Assembly (NCBI GenBank): GCA_015680685.1
Contig: MNCI01007719.1
Coordinates: 147,122-192,010, forward strand
DNA length: 44,889 bases
DNA from: Gnetum montanum
Lineage: Eukaryota > Streptophyta > Gnetopsida > Gnetales > Gnetaceae
Direction: 5' to 3'
A program made the translations under genes and the position numbers. Positions 1 to 11,249 of this stretch are shown here, piece by piece. How positions within the stretch are numbered: position 1 is the stretch's first letter; each line of letters starts with the position of its first letter. A model generated the notes under the pieces. The model was not told the DNA's origin. It did no database searches and was given only the letters and a program-made list of their open reading frames with translations.

Positions 1-1146
1 AAGGGTATAGTGATATTCTTAACATTCTTAAAAACTTAAAATTAATTTTGTGTTCATTGTGCCTAGAATGAAGAAGGATGGACCAAGAGGGTATGATTAG
101 GGTGTGACATCAAGGGGACTTGCGGATTCTCTTTGGTGACATCTATGGGAGTTATCATGCAACATGATTGTACTAAGATCCTTGTAGATCTAATGAAAAA
201 TGGGAGTAAGAGTAATCAAAAGGGCACTCAAAAATCAAATGCTATTCTAGGGGGTTCCATTGGAAAGACATGCACCCATGCCTGAAGGTTGGCTGCCTCT
301 CTAGATTCAACAATCGAAAAACAAAAACAAAAACAAACAAACAAACAAAAAACAAAGGAAGTGCCACAAAGAAAAAATCACTCCTCCCTTGAACAAAATG
401 TCAAGTGATCATATGCCTTGTTGTTCTAGTACTCTCATAGTCACTCATCATGGGATGAAACAATGTGGTGTCACTAATTAGAAGAATGGACTTGGTCCTG
501 ATCTTGGAACAACGGGTTAACGACACATTAATCATGCTTTACACGCAAGATTCACTGTGCCCTGGGTTAGTTACCTCAAGTCCCAATCTCTATGATCCCT
601 TCTATACCCCATCTCATCTCGCTATTCATGTAATTGTTACTTGTGTCTCGTATAGCATATAATTCTTACCTCATTTATGTGATTTTACACATGTGTGTTT
701 TGTGGAATCAATGCGGATTACATTTAACCCTTCTAGTGCCCACAAACACTTTTAAGTGTGGTTACACAAGGGCATTATAGGTTGGAACCTACCTTGGGGA
801 GGACCCACTTGCGTAATCTTTTGTAATTTTCACTTATGACATAACTCACACACACCATTTCTTACCCTCAGCATATTTTCCATGATATTCTTTCCTTACT
901 ACTATCCCTTTGAATTCCAACATTCCTATGTACATTACATGGCCTTTTTCTCTCACTTACCACCTGAGGCCTTATTGCTCAAGTCCACCCACATATCATT
1001 GTTCGTGCCTTCAAAACTATTAAATTACCCTAGAACCTCTTAACAATAGCCCAATGTCCTAAGTTTGCAACGTCAATTTCCAAGAAATATAAAAATATCT
1101 TAAAAAATTTAGTATCTTTCATTGTGCCCTATATCACTAAAGTTGA

Positions 1147-1233
1147 GATATCATGTACGCAATATCGCAGCTAACCTTATATCGTGTACGCAATGTATCA
1201 TACGCGATATCGCGTCCTGTCCAACTATAAATA
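1147..1233 (+). promoter_or_regulatory. Internal promoter-like array in element A
   Basis: Three or more copies of 'gtacgcaatatcgcag', 'tatcgtgtacgcaat' and 'tacgcgatatcgcg' are followed 11 bp later by a TATA box, CTATAAATA (1225-1233). The same GCGATATCGC palindromes precede the TATA box in the 3' LTR of this element. It lies about 450 bp before the accessory ORF, so it may drive a separate transcript. Confidence 0.55.
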
Positions 1234-1689
1234 GGTGACCCCCCCCACAACACTTAACATCATTTTCCACAATTCACACGAGGGAGTTTTTCAAATTTTT
1301 CTCTACGAATTGTGATTGTGCGACCCTTGCTTTTCTACCTATATCTTGCTCGCTGGTACTCTGATTTTAATTCCGTCTGAACCTACTTGAACCCAGAGTG
1401 TTCAGCTTAGTCATGGGGGAGGGACACATGTTGAATAGCACATAACTTTTTTTGGAATTTATCATCACCCGAAAGACATTATCAAGGGTAATTAGCTATA
1501 ACATTAAGAATAATTGTGCCGAAAATAATTTCATCCCTTTAGGTACACCGGGAAACTAAAATTAGAAACCACCTAAGTAAAATGGACTCACTACTATAAT
1601 CTTTCAGGAAACATCACACAGAGATAAAATAAATTAATTAAGGTAAGCAGTAAGGTATAACTTAACTTCCGAAACAACCTTACTAACAC

Positions 1690-4502
1690 TTGGCCCCGTG
1701 TGATTGCAGATGGCCCCAAAACATGGACAATAGGAAAGTCCTGCACAAGGTGGAAGCAAATGACCTAGGAGAGGTGAAGAAAAAGTCCCTACCAGACAAC
1801 ATGAAAAGTAGGAGGAACAATCATTTAGCATTCATCAAGAAGACCCTGCTACTATATAGTCCAGGCAGGCAGAAGAAGGAGTTGCTACAGTGCCTAAACA
1901 GGGACAACATCTCATGTTGCCCCAGGATTGTGTTCAGGCTATCCACGAAAGGTCCACATTCACTGTAGTGATTGTGGAATTAAACTTTGAATATTTTATA
2001 GAGTTTTCTCCTGAGGATGTTAGGGACCACCTCACAAGGTCCCCGTTATGGCCTATCCTCTCTAAAAGTGGTGCCTGGTACTTAGGGGAAACGTACCAAT
2101 TCTAGCACAACAAAGAACAAGGTAGCACTGTTAACATTTGTAGTGTGACAGTTGATTTCTTTGTGTAGGCCATTTCAGAAGTATTAAAACTTCCAAATAC
2201 AGGGCCCCAGGTTGCTCAGTTGTCTACCTGTTTAGACCCTGATGTGTGACGAGTTTGGTTGGAAAGGGCATATGGCAAGGAAGAGAAGACATTTGGAGAG
2301 TTGACGACGAAAGAGAGGATCTATTTCAAAATTGGAATGTATCACCTCTTCCCCATGAAGGGCTTAAAAAGGATTTCAACATATGTGGAAAGGGGATGTG
2401 CAGTGCTGATGGGAAAGGTTAATGTTAACCTACCTCATCTATACTTTACGAAGATCTTGAGGTGGTTTGAGGAATGGAAGACATGGAAGATGGTGTTACC
2501 CTTCCCTTGCCTTATCAAGAAGTTGTGCCGATGTGCTGGTATCAGAGGATACACTAATTATGTCCTCTGAAAAGCCAAAAATGCTTCATATGCTGAATTG
2601 TTAAAGCCTCCAGCTGTAAGGAAAATCACTGGTGAGACACTGGGGCTAGAATAAAAAAAAGAAAAAATGGTTGGACCAACTACAACTCAACTTGCAGGAC
2701 CCAGCCAACTTCCAAGTACAGGACCTAGCCAACAATAGGAAGCAGGGCCTACCATGGGCCAAGATCAACCACTACAACTACAAGACTACAGACCGTCGAT
2801 GAGCCATCTCAGGGCCATCACTGAGATGGTTAGTTGGGGAAGTCATGATGATGAAAATCTCTTCCGCGTCATCGACAATGCCATACAGACCACGATTTCT
2901 TTGGATCATGAAAGGGGTGAGGTGTCTATCCATACAAGAGAAGGGGAAAGTACTTGGTCACAATAGATCTTAGGAAACACTGAATCTTTTCAAGTGCAAT
3001 TAGAAACTGGTGAAGGGGCCACAATGGTGGTCATGCAACACTAGGATGCAATGAGAGCTACAAAAGTGGTCACAGACCACATCAAAGAGTCGTTCAATGT
3101 ACCTGTTGTACCACCAGCAGATCTCACAGGAGCACGGGATGCTCAAACTTTGGCCGAAACCTTAATGACTCCTACGGAACATGAGGATGCGCTTGATCGA
3201 TTGCTACAAAAAGGACAAGTAATGATGTCCCTGTTTGACATCCCTCAAGATGTTACAGCAATTCAATCAAACCTCATTTTCACTAAGGGGAAGTTGGTCT
3301 TGACAAAGGTGAGGACCAAGCATGCTGAAGCAGAGGTGCAGAAATTGCAAGAAAAGCTCATGGCCCTACAAGTAGCATAGCAGGACCCTTTGTAATTTTT
3401 TCCCGTAGACCAACTGGACAATTTCAAAACTGAGAAACTAACCAAGCTACTAACAGAGAATAAGAAGGTGGCAAAAGAAAAAGAGAAGGTTGTTTGGGAT
3501 GCCTCTGCAGCACAAGTGCAAACTCATGCACATACCAAGGCACTCAAGGCCTTACAAGAGGAAAATAAGTAGCTTGTTGCCGAAAACCTTCAGTTGACCT
3601 CTGTTGAGAAGCAAAAGAATGTTCTCAAAGAACACTTTCATCAGCTATGAGAACAATTCATCTGAGTCAACCAAGACATGAGCCATTTAGCCAGGGAGAA
3701 TCAAACCCTCTTAATGGAGGAGGTACGCGCCATCTGCCACAAGATAGCTATTGAAATAAGCACATGGCAAAATGAGGCTAAATGGCATGAAAAGCTAAAG
3801 GAGCACTTCCAGGACCAGGTGGGGATGTACAAACAGATCCTTGAGAAGGACATCCATATGACCAAGGCCCACATCAATGCTATCAGTGCTCAACACACTA
3901 ACTAGCAGGCCATATTGGACACATATGCCTTTGTCCACCAGATGGAAGTTAAGAACCAGAACCTGTAGATCCAAGATCTTACAGAGTACATGGAGTTGGC
4001 AAACCTATGGTATGCCAACCTTGCCATGTTAACAGCAGGGTGCCTGAGGACAGATCTTGAACAATAGGTAGCTACCACCTACAACAAATATGAAACAAAA
4101 TTTGCAAAACGCAAGAAGATATTGCAAATACTAGAGATTGCAAATTCTAAACTTGAGGTGGTGAAAGCAAGCTACCAAGGATAAAAAGGTGTCGCAATAG
4201 ATTTGGCTCGACAGCTTGTGGATTTTCAAGAATACAAAGACAAAGCCAAAGCCTACGAGGAGGAACAATGGGTGTTTGCGGCTTGGTATGTCAAGGCAAA
4301 TCAAATGTTTCTGCAACTACCCTGCCCATGGGAGGTGCCAACTCCATCAAATGTCAAAACATTAGCATGGACAGCATAAGATCCTCAAACTGAAGAGGAG
4401 AAACTCCAGGCCATACTTCAACGCCATCAAGTCCCAAGACCTAGAGCCCAAGATAAGGGGAAAGCACCTATGGAGGAGCCACCGCCACCAGGAACTACAT
4501 GA
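1690..4502 (+). pseudogene. Decayed accessory ORF of element A: plant-transposon-protein-like N part plus long coiled coil
   Basis: From 1890 to 4502 one reading frame (about 870 codons) continues without frameshift but is broken by about 19 stops, roughly half of them TAG. An extra piece in another frame (1690-1860) probably belongs to it. The N part (1890-2570) resembles the 'putative plant transposon protein' domain found in Athila/Tat-type elements (blocks FSPEDVRDHLT, IYFKIGMYHLFPMKGLKR, VNLPHLYFTKIL). The middle (2640-2760) is rich in Gln/Pro/Thr. From 3160 on, heptad-like charged sequence (KLQEKLMALQ, NKKVAKEKEKVVW, KHYGN-free helices) suggests a long coiled coil ending in a Pro-rich tail (EEPPPPGTT). 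Function is unknown. The position between pol and the 3' LTR is where such elements carry env-like or extra ORFs. Confidence 0.6.
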
Positions 4503-4680
4503 GTTCCACCAATTTTGTAGCTGTAGGATTTCCTTTCCCATTCTTTGTGTTTTGTCTCATTTTTTTTTTATTCCACACTGTGGCATAAACCCATTCTCAC
4601 CATTTAATAATCCCATACCTATCCACTATGTAATCAATGGAGCTTGTTCTCACAGTAACTAGAGGATGAGTTTTTATTCA

Positions 4681-4692
4681 ATCGTGGGGATA
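4681..4692 (+). other. Polypurine tract of element A
   Basis: ATCGTGGGGATA lies immediately before the 3' LTR. The matching tract in element B (minus strand) is AATCATGGGGGTA, also directly before TGATGAG and preceded by the same GAGTTTT.ATTCA sequence. This fixes the LTR boundary and the orientation. Confidence 0.75.
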
Positions 4693-5501
4693 TGATGAGT
4701 CACCATTTTAGTCAACCACAATATCGTGTATGTGATATCGCATACGCGATATCGCAGCCTTTCTCTTCATCTATAAATAAGAGGTAGATAGTTCCGATAA
4801 GCAAAAGTTTTTAGAGTTAAGTTTTGATTTTAGTTTTTTTTTCCTCTCAACCCTTTTCCTCCCAATGTATGTCTGCAGTGTGGTGATTGTAATTGTATGG
4901 CATCCTTTATTCGAGTGTGACGTACTTGGACACACACATGACCAACAATAAAGATTGAGATTACTTCATCATTGCAGCATTCACTTAGTTAAATTAATAA
5001 TTTCTTTAATTGTTATTTACTGCTTTCTTAGTTAATCTCTTCTCACCCTAAACTCCTGTTAAACGTGGAATGGGTATGACTTGATTACGAGCATTTACGT
5101 GCCGCTACTTGGTAACCCAATAGTGTACCTAGGATCTGTGCTTGGTAATCCCAGTGGTAGTTGTGCACGAGGTCCAAGATGTGTATGGATGATTGAGGAA
5201 CAGATGTTCATCACACTTAGGCTAGCTTAGATTCTCTCTCACCCTTTCTCTCTTAGCTTAGTTAATATTATCTTCCATTGTCTTTAGGAGTAGCATTAGC
5301 ATAGAAACACATCATACACCTCATTCTTGACTAAACCATACATGACAAAGTTAACACTAGTCCAGATGGGAAGACAATGAACTGCAACCTAAGGATAATT
5401 ATCTAGATACCACAACTAGTCTATCTGCAGAGTTCACCTAGATCATGCGTGAAATGCTCGTATTCGTATGGTTGAGTGTAGGGGTACCTCGTCACTCATC
5501 A
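4693..5501 (+). repeat. 3' LTR of element A
   Basis: 809 bp, starting TGATGAGTCACC and ending ...CACTCATCA (TG...CA ends with a 6 bp inverted repeat). The 3' half aligns by eye with the LTRs of B and C (the 'ctagatgccacaactag' and 'attcgtatggttgag' blocks and 'ggggtacctcg'). Confidence 0.82.
4720..4779 (+). promoter_or_regulatory. U3 promoter of LTR A
   Basis: A compact array, TATCGTGTATGTGATATCGC then ATACGCGATATCGCAG, is followed by CTATAAATA at 4771-4779. The U3 is only about 80 bp long before the TATA box. The array is related to the internal one at 1147-1233 but unlike those in LTRs B and C. Confidence 0.65.
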
Positions 5502-7770
5502 CTAGGCAATGCTCCAATGATGAAAGGTGCCCTCAATATAGGGTCTTTTATACATAAGTATGTGGTGTTGATAATTAGTAAGTGGACTCTAGATTTTGAA
5601 GTCTAATCTGAAGAATATTCTAAAGTTTTATGTTTTTTCAAGCTATTTAATCTTTCATTAATCTATCAAAAAGTTGAGCAGGAAATTATTAATGTTCTTA
5701 GTCCTATTAAACATATGGAATCTATTTCCACACCATTTGGTTTTATAGACAATTTTTTTTCTTGAAATTAATTTTCTTAATCGTAAAAAGGAAGTGGTTA
5801 TGCAAGTAGCAAGTAGTCAAAAAGACTTACATTTAACAAATTACATATTTTAATGTTCTTAATTCTTGCAATTTTCTTCATCGTAAAGGATATTTGTTTA
5901 TGTTTATTCTTTTCCTTAGATAAAAAGATTATTGTTTACCTAGTGGTTAAATTTTATGTTGAAGAGAGAGTTATAACATATTCCAAAAAGTCTCAATTTA
6001 TGATCAATCATGATCGACAATATTTGCTAGCATATACTTTTTTACCTTCCTCTCCTACAAAAGTTGATATTTTGCCAAAGCTTTTTGTTGCTACATCAAA
6101 TTCTTTTGCTATTTTAAGTTCAAGCTTGAATATTAACAATGATGTTAGGATTGGGACCATACTTCTTACTAACAATTAAGTTTTCTCTCTTGATTGTTTA
6201 AAAAATCTCTTATAAGGATGTATACCTAAGTAGATATTCCTAAAATTGGAAAGTTATTCCTTTCCATTTTGTTTTTGGTGCTTGATACTCAGTGATTAAG
6301 CATGTGATGTACTCTAATTTTTTTTTTTTTTGCTTATTATTAATATTTTTTTATGATCCAACACATCTCTCACCCTTTATTCTATCCCCATATAGTTCTA
6401 TAGTTCTAATTTCAACAACTTCTTATTTTTAATGCATATTATTTACCTCCAAATGTCATTATGCACTTTAATTAACTCTCATTCTTAAGCAATTTATGCA
6501 AAGGCTTGGACACTTTTCATCTTCACTTCATTGCCCTTGAATCTTGATTTTTTTATAAAATGTATAAAAAAAGCTTATTTTTCTTATAGGTACATCCATC
6601 TCATAGTTGAGTACATTTCTAAAAAAAATGTCCATCAAACTAATGTCATTAAGTATCAAAGGATTTTACAATTATGTTAGTAACAAAAGGGTTACCTCAA
6701 GGACCTATGCCTCCTATTTCTTCAAGGTAGGCAACATGAAGTCTAATTCAATTGTGATATTCAATTCCATTACTAAGATGCTAAAACCTTGATTAATAGG
6801 AAAATGGCTCATCCTAAAATTAGTGCATGAGGATGAAGAACTTTGGATGAACCAATGTGAAAGGATGTAAGTCTCACTACTTAGAGGAGGAGGTAGACTT
6901 GTCAAAACCCCAAAAATAATTTGACTATAGGTACATCCTAAGATATATAATCAACATCATACATTAGAAGAATTATAAAGGAGTTTAATGATGATTCAAG
7001 TATAACTCAAATTGCCAACTTCTTATATACAAATCCTTGTCAAACATTAAACTAATCACTTGAGCCACCTTTCCTTGGCTAGGGTCAATTTCTATAGCAA
7101 ACCAATGAAAAAAATTTTGAAAGTAAAGTAGTCCAATAGTTCCATAGGATTTATAAAGATTTAGGTTTTATTAAACGCAAATGATAAAAGAGAACCCATG
7201 TCATTAATCTCATATTTTTAACACAAAGCTAGGATGCTAACTACAAGGTTGATTAATTGCATATTAGCAATTCATCACATATTAACAAATGAACAAAGAA
7301 TATAAATTTCATGTGAAGTATACCTTCAACTTCCAATAAAATTTGGACATATAAGCCCATGTTTAGAGCAAATGTATTTATAGATGAAGGAAAAAATAAT
7401 CAAAACATATTTTTTATAAAAGCTCAACTAGGTATGATTTGAATATTATTTGAAAACAGAGAATATAGTAATGTGAACAATCATTTTTAAACCACAAGAT
7501 TTAAAGGTAATAAACCACGTCATATTATTGTGGAATTTTATGATCTAATTACTCAAGAAAAAATGTTGCACAATTGTACTAACTTGAAAGGAGTAAAAGC
7601 TTAAGCAAATGAAGATTTCACATAAAAAAGAGATTGCAAAGAAAACCAAATTGCAAAAAAGTAAAAGTAGCATGAGTAGAGGGTAAGATAGCTTTTCTAA
7701 ATGCACAATATATTACAATATTAGATATAATATATCTTCAAAAAAATGCTTTTAAATATAGATTTTTTTT

Positions 7771-7878
7771 CACCCCAAGAATTATAGTGCAATTAGAACT
7801 TTATAACTCACCCAACAAAATTGAACCCATGACTTAAAGCTTTCAAATCAAAAGTATTACCACTATGCTAACACCTCA
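7771..7878 (-). repeat. tRNA-derived SINE-like copy
   Basis: On the minus strand, GAGGTGTTAGCATAGTGGTA (box A-like) is followed about 25 bp later by CATGGGTTCAATTTTG (box B-like). The 3' part is 'gagttataaagttctaatt'. The same layout recurs at 17653-17764, 20386-20525, 21026-21170 and 23367-23512. Confidence 0.55.
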
Positions 7879-8263
7879 TTGTGGGATTACCACTAAAATT
7901 ATCACCCTATATAATATTAGTTTTTAAAAGAAGTTTCATGCTTTTGGGGGAGTTGAAACTTGGAAAAAAGAGGATTCTAAAAATTTTGAGTTCACTAGTG
8001 TTAGTAAAATAACAGTAGTAAGTGTTAGATCTCACAAATCAAAAAAACCATCAATGGATTATCTTGTATTTTCATAAAACCCTTCAAAAGTTAAGTGGGA
8101 AATAATTGATAAGTATAGAAAATATATTTGGTTGAAGATTATTAAAGTAAATTTTTTATATTCTTTGTTTTTCATTACTTTCACCCATGAGATGTAGCAT
8201 ACTATCCAAAGCCAACTTTATCTCCTAAATTTTTTTCAGTATTTAACAATAGATATAGCAAAC

Positions 8264-8340
8264 ATGGAGTGATAGCTAGGTGCTTATTCCTCAAATTGTA
8301 AGACCTAGGTTCAAGCCTAGGCAAAGCCACTTGAAAAAAA
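8264..8340 (+). repeat. tRNA-like SINE head
   Basis: GATAGCTAGGTGCTTA (box A-like, 8271 on) and GGTTCAAGCC (box B, 8308-8317) are about 35 bp apart, followed by an A-rich run. It is not a tRNA gene, since no cloverleaf stems are evident. It differs from the GAGGTGTTAGC family and is probably a second SINE type. Confidence 0.45.
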
Positions 8341-8439
8341 GATAAATATTTGAATATATAATACTACCAAAACTATAAGCAAAAGCCCCATACATCACAA
8401 TGATTTGAAAATGGCTATAAGGCTTTATATATTTTTAGT

Positions 8440-8567
8440 TTTTGTTGAAATTTGGGAAGATGAAGGTTTTTGCACACTTTGTAGATCCTAGATTTATTAA
8501 ATTTGTTACAAGAAATACAAAAGTAGTGCAAAGAGGTAGACCTTCTAGTTGTTTCTTTAAAGTATTA
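8440..8567 (+). mobile_element. LINE fragment, cut by element B
   Basis: The sequence encoding 'FIKFVTRNTKVVQRGRPS' parallels the segment just right of element B (14200-14280, RGRPSGG-like region upstream of the LINE endonuclease). It ends at the element B insertion point. Confidence 0.45.
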
Positions 8568-9459
8568 TGATGAGCAGCGAGGTACGCCTACGCTCAACCA
8601 TACAAATCACAAGCATTCATGCACAATCTGGTTGAATTCTGTGGATGGGACTAGTTGTGGCATCTAGATCATTATGCTCTAATCGCAGTTCGCTATCTTC
8701 CCACTTGGACTAGTGGTATCTTTATCATGTATGGTTTAGTCCAAAGTGAGGCATATGATGTGGTCTAATTTCTACGCTACTCTTGATGATGATAAAGAGA
8801 TAAATTAATTAAACTAATAAATGATGTAAAATAATATCTTAACTAGCCTAACACAAGTAATCGCCCCACTTTCCTGGACACATCCTGAACACATATAGCA
8901 GTGCTGGGCTACCAAATGTTAAGCATTACTCGGTTGCCAAGTACTATATGAATGTTCGAAGTGGTCGTGCTTGTGTTCATTAATAACTGGAAATAAATTA
9001 CTTAATTTAAATACATTAAAGTAAAGAGCATGAAAGTAGAGTGCATTAAAGGAAATAGTAATCTATTCTCAATGTTACAAGGATTGTTAAAAAAGCGCAT
9101 TTTATTCCCGTCACACTGTTGTGCTTAGGTATATCAGTGTTTGAACAAAGAACTGTACACACTTAAACTCCTTCTGTGGGCACTCAGAAAATATTCTAAC
9201 TTTGAGGAAAATAAGTAGTAAGAGCTTTACTACTCTAACTAAAAACTAACTTGAAAATTAACTCAAAATGAGAGCCCAAGTGTTGTATTTATAGGCCAGA
9301 GTATATACCCTGACGTAAGGTACCCAATGTCACATCTATGCCCTAACATCACGCAATGTCATAGTCTCGAAATCAAAGCAGACAAAACAATGATTCATCA
9401 AATATCAAGGCTTCGATGTCAAGGCTCCAATATCAAAATAGGAAAATCATGACTCATCA
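8568..9459 (-). repeat. 3' LTR of element B
   Basis: 892 bp, paired with 13261-14129. On the minus strand it starts TGATGAGTCATGATTTTCC and ends TGCTCATCA. The TATA box reads CCTATAAATA on the minus strand (9286-9295). Confidence 0.88.
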
Positions 9460-9472
9460 TACCCCCATGATT
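9460..9472 (-). other. Polypurine tract of element B
   Basis: AATCATGGGGGTA on the minus strand abuts the 3' LTR, matching the tract of element A. Confidence 0.7.
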
Positions 9473-11249
9473 GAATGAAAACTCATCCTTGAGTTAAACA
9501 AAATGATAAACAAGTTTCTTACAAAATATTGGGTAGGTATGGGATTATTGACTGACATACAAATTGACTTAGGTGGAATAAACAGATGTTGAGTGCCCAA
9601 GTGTATGGAGTTACAAGCTTTACAAAATTGGTTGTTCATCATTTTGTGGATTTTTTGGTTCCTAATTAAGGTTACATGAAGTCCCTTGTGGATTTTGTGA
9701 TTAAATGACTTGATAGGATCCATCCTTAGTCCAGACCAAAACCAACCACCTTCAATGACTTTGCATCAACATTCTAAGATTAGTCCATCCCCTGAGACAC
9801 AAGAGTGCTCCCACAGAACAACCACCGCTCCTTATTAGAGAAGAAAATAGAAGTAGGAAGTGAGGAAGGGCCTTAGTTAGAGGGGACCTTTAAGCATGGG
9901 TACATGTCTTTCTAGTCTTATAACTAGTGCTTGTAGCGTGTTTATTTTTTCTTAGGGGTGTGCTTTGAATTTCCATCATTTTTTTAAATGGGAACCACAC
10001 CAAGTAAAGACATCCATTTATTTTGTCCAAGGGGTGTGCTTTGAATCCTCATTGTTTTTTTTTTTTCTTTTTCTTTTTTTTTTTTATGAGAACCCAAGGG
10101 GTGTGTTTTGAATCCTTATCAATTTTTTTTGTTTTTATTATTTTATTTTATTTTATGTTTTATTTTTTTATTTTTTTGATGAGAACTGCACCATGCAAGG
10201 ACTTATTTAGCTTCCTTTTATTGGTCTACATGGAATGGTAAGAAATCCCTGAAAACACACATGCACCCAAGCAAACAAAAAAGCAAAAAGAATACCGAAT
10301 CCCCTTGAAGCCACACCCTATTCAAACTTTTGAATCCTTTCCAATTTTGGAAACTACCAAAGTCACAAATTTTTTAAAGTTGTATTAATGAAAAAAGAAC
10401 TATCCATTTCCAAAACAAGGAAAACCATAGAGTTTGTGGATGGATGAATGTTGTGGACTCACTACCTATTGCATGAAAAAGAAACCATGTCATAATCATC
10501 CATAATGAAATTCAAAGCCAAAGACTAGACACCAACAATCAAATAACAAAATAATACATACCACCATCAAGCAACACATTACTACTATACCTGGCACTTA
10601 TTAAAAAAAAGTTAGAAAATCACACCAAAATAAAAGAAAATATAAAAGAAAGTGTAAAATATTCAAGAAATAGTAAATGTACTAACAATGGTGTAAAACA
10701 AAAATTAGAAAAGATTAATAACATGAAAACAAGAAGATATAAAATAAAGAATGTGTAAAACAAAAAGTTGTGAAACAAAAAGATGAAAAACACTTAAGAA
10801 TCTTGAAGACTAAAGTGGGGGATGGGAGTGGGGTTTAACCTCCACAACTAAACATTTGGCCATGAAAAGGACTAATAAGTGAATAATTGGGATCCATGCA
10901 TGTATGAAATGTTGGAAACCTTTCATGCCCTAGCCACTAGGTGTCTATTGGTGGTGTGATGGTTGGGTAGAAAAATTGTTGGTCACACACCTAATTGTTA
11001 TATGTATGGTGGGTTAGGACATGAGGCATGTTAAAATTATGGATGATTGGTCCACTATTGCACCCTTGAGTATGAGATGATATGCATGCATTCATTTGTC
11101 TCCCCATATTTGTAGATTCATTGGTTGAATGTGGGATTGGAGGACTGATCGATGGTGGCCACTATGTATGGTCAAAGGACGTTGGTTGAGGCAAGGAAGG
11201 TGGTGCACCAGGTTGGCCTTACGCTAGGTCAGATGATGTAATGGGTCCA
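9473..11249 (-). other. Element B untranslated internal region
   Basis: About 1.8 kb between gag and the 3' LTR with no recognisable pol. On the plus strand it includes three copies of 'aaggggtgtgctttgaat' (9953, 10029 and a variant near 10096), each followed by T-rich runs. It may be the deletion-joined remnant of the pol region. Confidence 0.5.

Larger units (their letters stand above)
1..5501 (+). mobile_element. LTR retrotransposon A (Tat/Athila-like), 3' part
   Basis: The 3' LTR (4693-5501), a polypurine tract (4681-4692) and an internal region of at least 4.7 kb are present. The 5' LTR and any gag/pol would lie left of the window. The internal region carries a decayed accessory reading frame (1690-4502) and an internal promoter-like array (1147-1233). 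Grouping with elements B and C rests on the shared LTR ends (TGATGA/TCATCA), the same polypurine tract and similar R/U5 sequence. Confidence 0.8.
5502..8440. other. AT-rich stretch with no clear gene
   Basis: This is degraded repetitive DNA. Around 6650-6720 one frame reads TKGLPQGPMPP, which recalls the reverse-transcriptase 'G(L/V)PQG' motif, but nothing around it confirms a LINE. A SINE-like copy sits at 7771-7878 and another tRNA-like repeat at 8264-8340. No intact coding region. Confidence 0.5.

Noticed and set aside
6640-6730. LINE reverse transcriptase motif (KGLPQGPMPP)
   Set aside because: It is a single short match in AT-rich DNA with no other RT block around it.
8264-8340. Possible tRNA gene
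   Set aside because: It has box A- and B-like sequences but no paired acceptor or anticodon stems. It is better explained as a SINE head.
10050-10200. CRISPR-like or satellite structure in the T-rich region
   Set aside because: It is only homopolymer-rich DNA with three short repeats. The window is plant nuclear DNA and no spacer structure exists.
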